Shown: positions 34,873 through 46,886, counted from the first letter of the stretch. The stretch is DNA of 64,000 bases from Grammothele lineata (GCA_002150815.3 NDFF03000038.1:62001-126000); one strand, 5' to 3'. Made by a program: numbers and translations. The notes: a model not told the origin generated them from the sequence alone.

Positions 34873-37601
34873 CTACCCGCTTCTCTGTTTCAGCACTGGA
34901 ACCTCTCCAATGAAGCTTCGCGGCACTGCCGAAACTCCCCGAGCGTACACCTGTGTCGTGTATACCTGCAGCCGCCCATATCAGGTCAGTCTTGCTCTGG
35001 AGGCTGACTGGCCCCGATCAGACAAGCAGCAATCCACGCACCAGCTCGTCGTACACGATCGCCGGAACCTTCTTGTCCGCGAGGGAAGAGCTGGGGTGGA
35101 TCTTCACGATCTGCATACAGGTCGTCACCACGTTAGCTCTGCGTGCCGCATCCACACGCCCCAGACGCACCGATGGCCCCATAACCTGCTTGTAGCTCCC
35201 GTCCGGCCGCAAGAACGCCGTGTTCTGCACCAGCCCCCGCACCAGCGCGCGCAGCACGCCCTCGCTCTCGTCCCCCGCGCTCGCCGTCCAGTCCACCTTC
35301 GCCCGCTCGCACACGTCCCGCAGCTGCTGCCGGATCTTCGCCGCCTCGGCGAGGCACCGCTCGTTGAGGAACATCCGCCGGCACCAGTCCCGCACGCCGG
35401 CTTTGCCCTCGGACTTGGCGACGTCCTCGTACGCGCGCACGGCGTTGAGCGCGGTGAGGTGGTCCCCGGAGGGGTGCCGGAACTTGCGGCGCGCCTCGGC
35501 GGCGTCCTCGCGCGCGTCGTGGACGTCGACGAAGAGCGCAGAGGAGGCGGAGAGGACGGAGAGGATGGTGAGCACTTCGGCGGTGCAGCCGAGCTCGGCG
35601 GAGGCGAGCAGGGCGCGGGCGAGCGGCGGCTCGAGCGGGAATGCGGCCATTTGCCGGCCGAGGGGGGTGAGCGACTTGGTGTTGTCCAGCGCGCCGAGAA
35701 GGAAGAGGGTCTTGAGCGCGGACGCGATGCTCTCTTCGTCCGGCGAGTCCATAAAGTCTAGTTCCTCAAGGTCTTGGTTCAGACATTTGAGTTGGAGCAG
35801 GCTGGAGGTCAGCGTGCAGCGCCGTATCTCCGGCTCGGCCGTGAGCGGCATTTTCTTGAAGGCCTCTTCCGTATACAGCCGGAAGCAGAACCCTTTTCCC
35901 TGCAGAACCGACGATGAGACCGGTCAAAGCGGACATTAGAAAGTCACGAACCTCACGGCCCGCACGACCAGCTCGCTGCACGGCGGATGACTGCGTGATG
36001 TCGCGGGTGAGGAGCGTATCAAAGCCTACCCATCGGCAGAACGTTCGTGAGTCACGGTTTCTCACCGGCACCGACGAGAAACGCACCCGTGCCCGTATGT
36101 TTCGCAACGTAGCGCTTTTCTTTGCACTTACCCGTATCTATCACGTACTTGACCCCAGGGATCGTGATAGACGTCTCGGCGATGTTCGTAGCGAGAATGC
36201 ACTTGCGCATGCCTGCGGGGGTAGATGCGAACACCTTCGCCTGTTGTTTGGGCGGTAGGGCAGCGTAGATCGGGCAAATGAGCACCTGACATGATGCATA
36301 TGTCAGGTTAGTGTCCGCCTGTGTTCCCGGCGAGTCGGGGCACTTACGCCAGGGACATCCTGCGGCAGCTGGTTCGCGTACATATGGATAGACTTCTCAA
36401 GGCTATTGATGTCCTCCTGACCGGGCAGGAAGATGAGCACGTCCCCCGCGGGCTGGTCGGTGTGAATCTGGAAGAAAGTCCGAAGGGCCGAGTCCACATA
36501 ATCCGGCTGACTGGTCGCGGTGTGATAGATAGTAACGGGGTGCTGACGGCCTTTAACATAAACCACCTTAGCGCTATTTTAACCGGACAAGAGTCAGCAG
36601 CTGACGTGGAAGCGAGGCCGAGAAGCGGGACGGATAGATACCCGTTGAAAAATTTGCTAAACTTCTCGGCTTCGAGCGTCGCGCTCATGATCACGACTTT
36701 GAGGGGCAGGAGCGAGCTGGACATATCACGGGCCTTGCCTTTGCCCTTGACCTTGCCCTCGGGCCGCTGAGACTTGCGTGCCCGTTGGATGGTCTTAAGG
36801 TTAGCGATGAGGAGGTCGGTACGAAGCGTCCGTTCGTGCGCCTCGTCGACGACCACTACGGAGTAGCGCGAGAGGAGGGGGTCGCTGAGGAGCTCGCGCA
36901 CGAGCATACCGTCCGTGACATACTTGATGCGCGTGTCGCTCGAGGACGCCTCGTCAAAACGGACGGAATAGCCGACGCGTGCGCCCACGGAGGTTCCCTG
37001 CTCCTTTGCGACACGGGAGGCGAGCGAGGTGGCTGCGACCTTGCGCGGTTGGGTGACGGCGATCATGCCGCCGTCCGCGAGGCCAGCGTCGAGCAGATAT
37101 TGTGGAACCTCTGCGACGGCAGTACGCGTACGCGGTCAGTTACGACACACAGACTGGATCGGCGATTCATGATACGCACGGGTGGTTTTCCCTGAACCAG
37201 TTTCACCGATGAGGACTGTGACATCGTTCTGGCGTATCACGTCGATCACAGCGTCTCTGCCTGATATCGCGAGCAGGTGTGAATGCCCAAGACGCGCGTG
37301 CACATGACTGGATCATCGTACCAGCATATATAGGTAGCTGCTGGCGCTGCTTCTGGAGAGAATCTTTGCCGGAAAAGGTGGGAGGAGCGGATGTGCGAGG
37401 TTTCTTAGCTGGACCATAGCGGTCGGGGGATCGGTTGCGTTTGGACTGAGAGGGAGGGCGTTTGGCAGACTTCACCTGAAGGTCGTCATCGTCCGAGTCG
37501 ACGTCTACCCATGAATGGCTCCTCTTGCGTTTGTGCGGGGTTCCGCGGTGCGGGGGTCTGCGAACGCCGGCGTTGATCTTGAAGAGCGAGAGTTTTGTCA
37601 T
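34873..37601 (-). CDS. DEAH-box RNA helicase, DHR2/DHX33-like
   Basis: This is a DEAH/RHA helicase related to yeast Dhr2 and animal DHX33, nucleolar factors in rRNA processing. Exon 1 (37601-37322) is a basic and acidic leader with [20 protein letters not shown] composition. Exon 2 (37260-37180) carries motif [10 protein letters not shown]. Exon 3 starts at 37110 ([14 protein letters not shown]) and includes motif Ia [10 protein letters not shown], motif II DEAH ([11 protein letters not shown]) and motif III SAT ([12 protein letters not shown]). Later exons carry [20 protein letters not shown], motif [14 protein letters not shown] and motif [11 protein letters not shown], then the HA2/OB region with [25 protein letters not shown] and [16 protein letters not shown]. 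The terminal exon, 34965-34873, follows a 76-bp intron and gives [15 protein letters not shown] and an [10 protein letters not shown] end. Without it the protein would lose this OB-fold edge. The total is about 770 residues. Confidence 0.9.
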
Positions 37602-38007
37602 GTGTCTGGCACGGATATCGGGGAGGGAGATCGGGGTCTTGTGCTGTGGCTGGGAATGCAGAGGACGCGATGGGCGGGGCGTGCGTTGGAGAGCATGAGC
37701 AGAGCGACAAGACGAAGGCCGGACGCAGGAACAGAGCCCGGGCCGTGGCTAAGTCGAAAAAATCGCCTTCGGGCGTTCTGCCTCTCCGCGCCGGCGCCGG
37801 CGTCTCTGCCCTTGCCCGCCATCCCCGACGTCGTCCCATCCCGCCCACCGCCGGACTCGACGTCCAGGACGCTCTGAGCCCCGTCCGCCGCGCCAACGCA
37901 GTTATCTCACAAGACGGCCTCTCATACCCATCTGCTAGCTTTCGCTCGATCATACCCAATCCTCAGTAACGACTTGACGACCTCACGACCCCGCTCCTGC
38001 TACCACC
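37602..38007. promoter_or_regulatory. Divergent promoter DEAH helicase / DUF4203 protein
   Basis: A 406-bp spacer between two divergent start codons. No strong motif was recognised. An upstream open frame is present but short and not conserved-looking. Confidence 0.4.
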
Positions 38008-39885
38008 ATGTCTTCCTCCACGGAGACCACGCTCACTTCTCTCCTCGCCTCTTCGTCTTATCTTCTTGCCTATGCGCTTCCCCTACTCTTTCTGTCTCTC
38101 CTCCTCACATTCGCCGGAGCCTTTCTTGCCCTCGATCGCACCCGCGCCTTCGCCCCCCGTTATGATGCTCTTCGTCCCCCAGAGACGACCAAGATTCAGC
38201 ACGCTGAAGTCGTCCTGAAGAACGTCTTCCGGATCGAGGGAGGTCTCGGTGGGATTGCACTGGGTTTTGTCACCGGAGGTATGTGTATGCATTTGCTGCC
38301 CGTCGTCGCTGGTCTCACGAGACGCAGTCCATCTCGCCACCTTTCTCGCGCTCTTGATACCCAACGTCTCGTCGTCCAAACCCCTCAGTTCAGGTGCTTT
38401 CCTCGCCGTTTGGATTCTCTCGGCCATCGTATGCGCACTTGCCGCTGCTCGATGGCGGATAGCCACTCTGGCTTTCGCTGGTCTTGCCGGATAGTGAGTC
38501 TTATCTCTCCTCGCCTCCATCTCAGATGCTGACCGGCTCCTGCCGTAGTTCCACGCTTGCGCTCGCCTTCGATGTCATGCTTCACCCGTCTCTTCTTACC
38601 CGTCTCATCCTCGTCGCCGTCTTCACGCCTATCGGCACGCTCTTGTGCATGTTGCCCATCGCCCGCACTCAACACACATCCGTCCGCATTGGCATGTCCG
38701 CCGTCGGTGCATTCGGTTCGGTGCAAGCCATCTCCCTCCTTGCGCATATATCTTCGTGGGCTGATGTTTGGGGCCGGTTGTGGACCAACAACGGGAGCAA
38801 TTGGGGTACGAGCCAGGAGAAGGGCCTTAGTGCGGCGTTCTGCCTCTTCGTCTTGCTTGGTACGGCCTGTGATTGGTTCCTACGCAAGCAATTTGGAGAG
38901 AACCCGGACGAGGTATGTTCTTCTGTGCGTCAATGGCTGTCGAGTGTCTGAGACGTTTGTATAGAAGTGGGATAGCTACCTGGCAGACTACGCAGCGACT
39001 CTGCCCAACGAGTCTGACCGTGCCGGCCATTTCCGACCCATTCAGTCCTTCTGGGCCCGTCACTTCGGGCACGACAAGGGCATGGATCCCGTCGACAAGG
39101 ACATCGTCTTCCCTACCGACGCCGATCTCAAGATGCCCATCCCCGACTCTCCGCTCAAGCTGTACAAGAAGCGCTCTCTCGCCGGCTCTCATGCTCCCCG
39201 GGCCGACAGCCCTCGCCGTTACACGCCGCCTCCGGAGTACTTGCGCAAGGAGCGGCGGCCTGGGATCAAGGGGCGCCAGCGCACGAGGGAAGTCATCAAG
39301 TTCGACCCGCTCGACCCATACGCGGAGTCGGATTCAGATGACGAGGTCCTGAAGAAGGGTGTTCCCCAGTTCATTCGGTCGCCCACGCGGAGCGATTCCA
39401 TGGCGACTCTGACGGACGACCTTCCGGTGAAGGGATCGAAGAGCGGGGCGTTTAAGGCGGTGAAGGAGGATCCGTTATCGGACGACGAGGAGGACGTCAC
39501 GGCAAGCAATGCACGCAGTAGCAAGGATGACAAGTGGACCCCCGATTTCATCCGGCGCCATAGCGTCGCGCACAAGACATCTTCCGCCGCCCTCTCGCAT
39601 GCTGGCACGGGTTCATCCAACACCCTCACGCCTGCTGCGTTCACGCCCGTTCCTGCGACGCCATCATTGATTAAGGCGGTTGAACGTGTCAATGCTGCAC
39701 AACAGGAGGTATATCTGCATAACCCTCGTGTTGCGGATGGGCTGCCATCTTCTCCCCTTGCTGGTCATCCGGTGCCATCAGCTGAGCACCATCATGGCCA
39801 TCGTTGGGATATGTTCTGGCATGATGTCAGGTCTAAGGCAGGTCATGGTTTCCATTATGGTGGCTCTGATGTCACTAAGCAGTAG
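38008..39885 (+). CDS. Multi-pass membrane protein, DUF4203 (TM7SF3/TMEM198-like domain)
   Basis: Four exons (38008-38278, 38328-38493, 38549-38912, 38965-39885) give 573 residues. An N-terminal helix (YLLAYALPLLFLSLLLTFAG) is followed by several further hydrophobic helices (LGGIALGFVTGG, FLAVWILSAIVCALAA, LTRLILVAVFTPIGTLLCML, AAFCLFVLLGTACDWFL). The layout resembles the DUF4203 domain found in fungal membrane proteins. The function is unknown. The C-terminal 300 residues are hydrophilic, with basic and acidic stretches, and probably cytosolic. The last about 70 codons (from about 39680) are noticeably richer in T-ending codons and His than the rest, and lie right at the border of the AT-rich repeat island, so the 3' end may have been altered or newly acquired. 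Confidence 0.75.
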
Positions 39886-41334
39886 TGTAATGACATTAAT
39901 GATTCTGTATGAGCTTTATGATTTCATGACATTTGTAGTATCTTTTCAGCTGATTTATTGATAGTGATATTGTGTCTTATCATGTGGCTTTAATACACGG
40001 ATTGCTCTGTTGGATTAGTATGAGGGTTGGACTACTTGCAAAGTTAAGGGGGTTATAGGATGTTGGCCAAGTGATGGGAGTTGATTTGTTTTGAAATGGC
40101 CTTTTGGCTCAGACATACACACTATATAAGCAAGTGCTTATCTATTCCTGATATGACATTATATAGAGAACTACCGGTCAAGTCTGATTGCTAGTGAGCC
40201 TTGCTCACAACCTTCTAACTCTAGCCTGGTTCATTTGCCTCTTTATTTTGCTATCTTATACAGATCAACAGCACAGCTGCAGTGTTATTTTGGAGTCCTT
40301 TTTCTATTATAGCAGGGGCTGCTATAAAAACAAACAAATAAAGAAAGCACTATGCTTACTTGTAGAAAAACAGAGGTGTTGCAATGGGGTGCACATAGAG
40401 GTGCAATAATGGGGCAGTGCCATTAGGTTGCAAGCAGATAGAAGCCTAGTAGAAAAGATTAATTGAGGGGAGGATTTTATTAAGAGGGGGAGCAAATAGA
40501 AGAATAAGTCTGCCCTCTCAGGGTTGCACTAAGGGTTTTTATATATATGTAGGGGCACAACAATACACTACCTATGATTAGACATTAAAGATAAACAAAA
40601 TATTGAATTAGTACTAAGGGACTGAGTTTGGGCTGCACTTGGGTGATCTAGGACAAAAACATGTTAGAATGGCTAGAAGGATCTAAAGGAGTGAAGTCAT
40701 TTATATCCTGCCCTGGGTTCAATCCCTAAAAGGGGAGAAATAACTGGGGGTGCCTTTTTATATATGTTAAGACCACATAAGATTGAAAACCATTACATTT
40801 TCACTGCTGCAACATGAGGCTTAGAAAATAGAAAATGTCACTATATGCTCTATAGTAACGTTGTATTCACTTGGTGCATCTTGCAGATAATAGTTTATGG
40901 GCTTTATTGGCAGGATAAATGCAACCAACTTAAATCACTCCTCAAAGCAAACTTCTTGCACCTGTAGCCTGCCTGTATTTCAAGCAGTCCACATGAAATA
41001 TGTAGGCTGTGTCCTACCCTGAGCTAGTCAACTTGAAGCACATCATTAGGTGCGATGGAGCATGTGTCTCCGGCGAGTACTTAAATAGAGATGGGAGCTT
41101 TGTGTGCGCTGCAATGGAAGACCCCATCTCCTTTAGGCATTAGATGGAGACACGTGCTCTGAATGGAGGCACACTCTCCAGATGGAGGTGTACTCTCTGT
41201 CTGTGCCCCATTTGAGATGTGCCTCCATTCATGCCTGCTTAAAGGGCATCCCTCTCCAGCTGGATTCTCCTGACTCCCTAAAGATCCCGTCCCTATATGA
41301 AGAATCCCACATTTCCTGATGTGTTTGATATAGC
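39886..41334. other. AT-rich region, start of repeat island
   Basis: The sequence becomes AT-rich at once after the DUF4203 stop. No coding frame is convincing. About 41060-41260 carries repeated GATGGAG and TCTCC words in both orientations, as in a degenerate inverted repeat. The rest shows nothing recognisable. Confidence 0.4.
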
Positions 41335-41742
41335 TTAGTAAGTAAAGTGCAAGTGTACAAAGATAAGTGGTGTGAGTGCCAGAGGAGAAGCTGTATAGAT
41401 GTTGAAGCATATAGAATGTGTGGCATTAAAACAGCGAGTGACAATACTATTGAGAGGCTTCCATACAAAGACTACACGTGGGTTGAAAGCAGGTACGGTG
41501 GCAGATACCTGAAAGTTGTCCCCTGCAAGTGGCTGCTGACGAGTCAAGAAAAACATTTGTGAGGGGAGAGTGGGTCTCACTGCAAGCAGTTGGGTAAGAC
41601 TGGGAAATTGCTCGTGAATTATATTCTGAAATACAGCATTAATGCGAGCCAAAATTGCATCCTGCTCATTAGCAAAAATGCAGGGGTCACGGCCTTTCGT
41701 GAGGTCAGCCTGCAAGGAAATCCTGCGTGAGGGCCAGCCCAC
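41335..41742 (-). pseudogene. Possible decayed coding fragment (mobile-element type)
   Basis: An open minus-strand frame contains a stretch with protein-like composition, roughly 41520-41710 (DPCIFANEQDAILARINAVF, then EQFPSLTQLL). It is isolated between repeat sequences. I do not recognise the family. It could be a relic exon of a transposon gene or chance. Confidence 0.25.
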
Positions 41743-41872
41743 GAACGTCTCAGCCCGTGTGTGACCACCCCACGACAGCTCGCGACGGCCCTATGAGCGC
41801 GCGTCAGCCCACGACATTCTGGTTTTATGCATGACAGCCCAAGCCCTCTTCAGCTTAGCAGGTGGGGAGCAG

Positions 41873-42782
41873 CTTTAGTAGTGGGGATGCATCCATATTG
41901 GATGCATACTAATATTAAGTATGCACCCTCTCAATGCACCTTGAAAGATACATCTATCACTAATTTGATGGATGATCAAAAGGCCCCAACGATGCAGATT
42001 CAAACCTGTGACATCTAAAAACAACACGAGGAGGTAATCCAACTGAGCTACAAGGGCATTAGAAGGGTGGGAAGTGGTGAGAATATGACATTAGCCCTAT
42101 GTACATTATTTTAGACATATCTTAATTGTTTTTAGGTGGATTTACATGCAAAAGGGCACGTTAGTAAGGGGTTTAGTAGGGCTTTCAAACGAGCCCACAC
42201 GTGCCAGGATTGAACCAGCAGTTATGAATGGGGTCCATATGCTCCTCCTGCCCCAGGAGGCAGGAAGGCATTTTAAGGCTAATAACTCATGAACTTTTCA
42301 ATGTAAGTATCTAGATATATAATAACACACTGTTTCTAGTTTAATTTCCAGTTTCTAACCAATTGGAGCAGATTTGACTCAACTACAGTTGTCTCCGTTA
42401 GGGGCAGGAGGAGCACATGGACCCCATTCATAACTGCTGGTTCAATCCTGGCACGTGTGGGCTCGTTTGAAAGCCCTACTAAACCCCTTACTAACGTGCC
42501 CTTTTGCATGTAAATCCACCTAAAAACAATTAAGATATGTCTAAAATAATGTACATAGGGCTAATGTCATATTCTCACCACTTCCCACCCTTCTAATGCC
42601 CTTGTAGCTCAGTTGGATTACCTCCTCGTGTTGTTTTTAGATGTCACAGGTTTGAATCTGCATCGTTGGAGCCTTTTGATCATCCATCAAATTAGTGATG
42701 GATGTATCTTTCAAGGTGCATTGAGAGGGTGCATACTTGATATTGATATGCATCTAATACGGATGGATCCTCGGTACTAAAG
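41873..42782. mobile_element. Fold-back (long inverted repeat) element with tRNA-like arms
   Basis: Two arms of about 380 bp, 41873-42255 and 42402-42782, are reverse complements with few mismatches and flank a loop of about 146 bp. The outer ends read CTTTAGTA and, on the opposite strand from the right, CTCCCTCCCGTAATACTTTA. Each arm contains a tRNA-like promoter pair. In the right arm (plus) these are TAGCTCAGTTGG at 42605-42616 and GGTTTGAATCTG at 42649-42660; in the left arm they are the mirror copies at 42039-42050 and 41995-42006. No protein is encoded. It fits a fold-back MITE whose arms derive from, or captured, a tRNA-related SINE. Confidence 0.75.
42605..42660 (+). promoter_or_regulatory. 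Pol III type-2-like A and B boxes (right arm)
   Basis: TAGCTCAGTTGG matches the A-box consensus TRGYNNANNNGG and GGTTTGAATCT is close to the B-box GGTTCGANTCC, 32 bp apart as in tRNA genes. A full tRNA cloverleaf was not found. The same pair is present inverted at 41995-42050. Confidence 0.55.
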
Positions 42783-44392
42783 TATTACGGGAGGGAGTAG
42801 CCTCTAAGTGACATCATGCGCAATCACCTACAGCATCGGGCTTCCGGCACACTGCAGCGCGAGGAGCCAAGAAAGCAGAACGTACCTGGTTTCTGTATAA
42901 GTACGATTGCTGCACAAAATGTATGCTAGTATCAATATATTTTCTTACTTTCAACTCAAAAGCTCGTTAGAAGGAGCACCAGCGCCTAATAGACTCAAAT
43001 GGAGAGCTTTTCTTGATTGGACTGCTGATGCCTGCTTTTAGCAGGATTTTCAAACTCTGTGCCGCCTTCTGTTTTGGCGACTCGGCGGCAAGGATAAGAC
43101 AATATTGCACTTCTCGTCCCAACCTCCATCCTTTGATACGTTTTGCTTTCCAGCCTGAGCGTGCCCCTCTCTTAGTTCAAACTTCGCTGTCTCATCTATC
43201 CTACACCCTCTAAACAACAACTCTGTGGCCCACCAAGGGATGATGCATGAGGCTTGTAACAGATGCCCTGGTGAGTTTTTTCAGTCTCTTGATGCACATA
43301 CAGTCATTCAGATCCATCATTTCACTGCATCCCGTGTCGCCTTCTGTCTAATACATTCATCGTCTACATGGAGTATCACTTAGTACACCATTACCGTTGT
43401 GATGCATGCCCCTGCTAACCTCGCCACTTCTAAGCCTTACTCCCTCATAAATGAACCTCTACAACGATCTCCTCATCACAGATAGTGCATGCTGGCCCCG
43501 TGTAATCAAGGTACGTCCCTCTCGTGCATAAGAACGGACGAGGTGGCACATTGTAAGGAGGTGCAAGTACAAGCTTCTCGTTCCCCTGGCATGCATTATG
43601 ATACCGTGCTTGTACTCCCTTGCAAGCGCCAACAGAAGCATTCATATATAGTGTATATTAGTGTCCAAATGAAATACATCTTTACTATCCTTTGAACACG
43701 GAGAATGAGTGTGAATTGCAAGTAACAAATCAATTCCTCATAAACAGAGCCCGATGTATGTGTGCTGCAGCGTGCGGACCCCACACCAACCCACGACCAA
43801 TGCGACCCTACAACTGAGCCGCAAGTGCACGACAGTGCGCGACATTCCTACGGAGTGCGTGACGGCAGGCGGGTATCGTGTTCAGTGCATGACCCATCTT
43901 ATTGATATGCGAAACTCCTGATTGTGTGGGTTGTAAGCTCGTACGCGCTGAAGCATGTGAGCGGTGCAATTTTGCTCAAGTTGGTCATCATTGTAATGTG
44001 CAGCATTGCCATCATCAGGAATGCCCCATTTACAGCAGTCTGCACAAATGGTTGATTGATGTAGGGGAAGGCAGGCAAAATGCAACTAACGTGAGTGCTG
44101 AGCACACATGCGAAGCGGTGTGAGGAAAAGAATGGTCTTATTGATAGGCATTAGCTGCAAAGGGGTGTTATACACACTATTTGATGAGCGTTGAAAGGCT
44201 CTTATAGTGCATTAGAGGACTGCAAGTAAGGGGCTGCTGAAGTGGAGGTCTATGCTGTATAAGACATGCAATAGAATAGAGACACGGTGAAGGTGACACG
44301 AGTAGCAATTATGAGGGGTGAGCTGAACACGCATGAATGCTGGCAAAGCCTGAGTTTGCGAAGAAAGAATGTCCACTAGTTACATGCATTGG
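42783..44392. other. Repeat-island sequence without recognised gene
   Basis: Mixed-composition sequence with many stops in all frames. Short open frames around 43450-43690 overlap on both strands and show no conserved features. No repeat partner was identified in the window. Confidence 0.35.
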
Positions 44393-44640
44393 TAGGACCC
44401 CGGATAATCCGCCTATATGCATGATGGGCAATTCGGACCAGAATGGGGGGCCTCGCAGGGGAGCCCTGACGGATTTTCGGACCAAGAGTAGCGACCAGGA
44501 TTGATCAACGATTCAGACCGGAAAGGGGTGCCTGTCAATGGCTGACCGGATTTGGACCAGCCTCTGCTGACCAGCGCCACCTGCGGGTGGCGCCTGTAGC
44601 GTCGTCTATTGTGAGGGCGGAGTTCGAACACTAGTGCTCT
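44393..44640 (+). repeat. Dispersed repeat, copy 1 (inverted pair)
   Basis: It begins with GGACCCCGGATAATCCGCC and has repeated words of the type ATTC(A/G)GACC. A diverged copy in the opposite orientation lies at 45240-45460. It ends near a GGAGTTCGAACAC box. No coding potential. Confidence 0.5.
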
Positions 44641-45239
44641 ATTATAGCAGCTTTATAAGATCGACTATTGTTCACAAGTACACGCTTATACATATGTTCA
44701 AACCCAGATATTCCAAAGCATGTATGGTGGTGGTGCTAACTCATATTCCCTTTCTGAAATAGTTACTTTGCGCTCCAACATAAGCAGCTCTACTAAGCAT
44801 ACTGATAGCAGCGTGCATCTGAGTCCGCACGCGTCCTGCTAGGTATGCCCAAAAGCATCTCGCTGGCCACTTCATCTCTCATCGGGTAGCCAGGATGATA
44901 TGACTGACGTTCACTGAGTGAAGTCCTCACCAAGTACATACCCGTTGACACTTATCTCATACGTATGATATACTAGCTCATATTGCTCATAGCGCATTGA
45001 CTTAATTCTCCACAGTGTACAAATACACCTTTGCTCTTGTGGCCATGTGTGAGATTCTAATCTTAGTGTATCTCTGCGTCCATAAACTCGATACCGCTGA
45101 CGGTCTTGAGGCCATAAGCCTCTTCATGACGTCTATACAACAACTCTCGTAGCTAACTTGCCCCCAGAGGATTACATATGCTCTACACATCATCTCAGCC
45201 ATATGCACTGTTTTTTCCACATTGTTGGTGCTTACAGAA
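44641..45239. other. Spacer between inverted repeat copies
   Basis: 600 bp without a supported gene between the two inverted repeat copies. Nothing in it is recognised. Confidence 0.3.
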
Positions 45240-45460
45240 GTGCTACAGAGGGCCCCGGAGCGGTTTTGAGGGTTTGGCAAAGAAAAATCGCGATTTTTGA
45301 GGCCTGACCAGAATTTGGATCGGCAGCGACCTACTGCTTGAAGTCTGCCCAGAATTCGGACCAAAATGTGGTCCGGACCCCTCTATACGATTCAGACCAA
45401 AAGGGGCCCCGAAGGGCCCCAAAAAATCAGGCATATAACCGTATTATCTGGGGTCCTGCA
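45240..45460 (-). repeat. Dispersed repeat, copy 2 (inverted pair)
   Basis: Read on the minus strand it begins AGGACCCCAGATAATACGG, matching the start of the copy at 44393, then shows the same GGACC and ATTC words and a GGGGCCC-rich segment. Together with 44393-44640 it forms a 1.07-kb inverted structure. Confidence 0.5.
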
Positions 45461-45563
45461 TTGGTGTAGACAGTTATTAAATATACACAACAAAAGGAAC
45501 AGTTGAAAGAGTAGTTAAAAAGAATAATTAAATGAGGTAGCTGTTCAAGACAGACGAATAATG

Positions 45564-46150
45564 CTAAGCAGTCGCCTTGCACTTTTTGCAAGCCTTGGCT
45601 GAAATGCCTATAATTGGTTCTTTCAAAGATCTATCCTCATCTACTGCATCCTCGGGATGCGAGGCAAGCAAAAGTGTCAACACGTCTAAAGTGGAGGCAC
45701 TGCTGGTAGAGTCAGTGGGGCTTGCAGGGGCATTAGGGAACGATGAGATCAACACAGGCCTTTAGGGCAGAACGGCAAAATATACATGGCAGAGGTGGGA
45801 GATGAGTACACATTGAACTTGTGGCCCTTGACGGGTGTCACCAGCTCCCCCAGGGCAGGCGTAGGGGTACTCAAATTATACTAGAGCATGTCGAGATTAA
45901 CAGTGAGCATGCCGTTAGAATGAATATGGGTGCAAATTCTAAAGAAATGGAGGAGGGAGTGCAGGCTAGGAGCAGGTACATTGTGCCAGGGGGGCAAATT
46001 GCCCATGATACAACTTGAATAAGCAAGTTGAGTGGAAAGATGAGGAGGCCAACAGGAATGAGACTTACAAAATGTTGGACACCATTTGCTGATTGCGAAC
46101 ATGATCACCGGTGCCGATAATGAACCCCTTCGACTTATTATCTTTGAGGA
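45564..46150 (-). pseudogene. Decayed coding fragments, unknown mobile-element-type gene
   Basis: Two minus-strand stretches look like former exons. At about 46146-46075 a frame reads ILKDNKSKGFIIGTG and continues to VSNIL followed by a GTAAGT donor. At 45755-45564 there is an open frame with ASTLDVLTLLLASHPEDAVD, ending in KACKKCKATA. They may belong to one gene read right to left. I do not recognise the family, and intervening sequence has stops. Confidence 0.3.
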
Positions 46151-46197
46151 TGTCATGCTTAGCACACGTGGTGCCAAGCCTGAACATGATGGGATAA

Positions 46198-46335
46198 GGC
46201 ATGTCTCAGGATGAGTCATGATGAGTCATACATACAATAGCGGTGTTGAACCACCACGAGACTGAATAGTACAAAGGTTACGCTTATTGAGAAACAGGAA
46301 AGGGAAAAGAAAATATTGGGCAGGAATATTGTAAC
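46198..46335 (+). repeat. Direct repeat A (LTR-like)
   Basis: This about 135-bp block starts near CTCAGGATGAGTCATGATG and includes GCGGTGTTGAACC and GAGAAACAGGAAAGGGAAAA. A copy in the same orientation lies at 47993-48127. The pair could be remnants of two terminal repeats or two insertions of one element. Confidence 0.5.
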
Positions 46336-46715
46336 ACTCAAGTTGATGAGATAAAACTCGATCAACTTATGCCTGAGGGGATCAGACTAGACTCAAAGTC
46401 GGACGAGCTTCCTCAGTTGTTCAATGACAATGAATGAAGTCTCTACCTTTGAGTAGCAGGGGATAGAAAGGATAGTACAATGGCTAAAGTGGATATGAGC
46501 ATTAGAAGTACTACACTTGAGCACTTGCTTACGAGGGGGACATTATGTACTAGGGTACTGCTGGTTGCAGCACACTAGAGAGTTTCTCACGCAGCTCACG
46601 TTTGAGGGGAAAGAACGTTCTCATTCTTCCTGCTCAGAGGCAGGGCTTTATACACTATGAGGTACGGGAACTATTCGAACAGATGCAAATATAGGAGTGC
46701 CATTGTTCTAATGAA
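46336..46715. other. Spacer within repeat island
   Basis: AT-rich with no supported coding frame. Nothing is recognised. Confidence 0.3.
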
Positions 46716-46886
46716 GGACAATGGAGCATTGGACAATAGCATGTGTAAGACAATGAAAGTATAAGGACAATGGCGTAATGATGGACAATAACGTAGTATA
46801 CAATAGCGCATAGGGGACAATAGACATACTGCATAATGAGGAATGAGAACAATAGACATAGAGCATAATAGAGCATAAGGACAATA
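46716..46886 (+). repeat. Degenerate tandem array of GGACAATAG-like words
   Basis: The word GGACAATRG or a one-base variant occurs about nine times in 170 bp (for example near 46717, 46731, 46764, 46783, 46815, 46879), with variable spacing. It looks like a decayed minisatellite. Confidence 0.5.
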
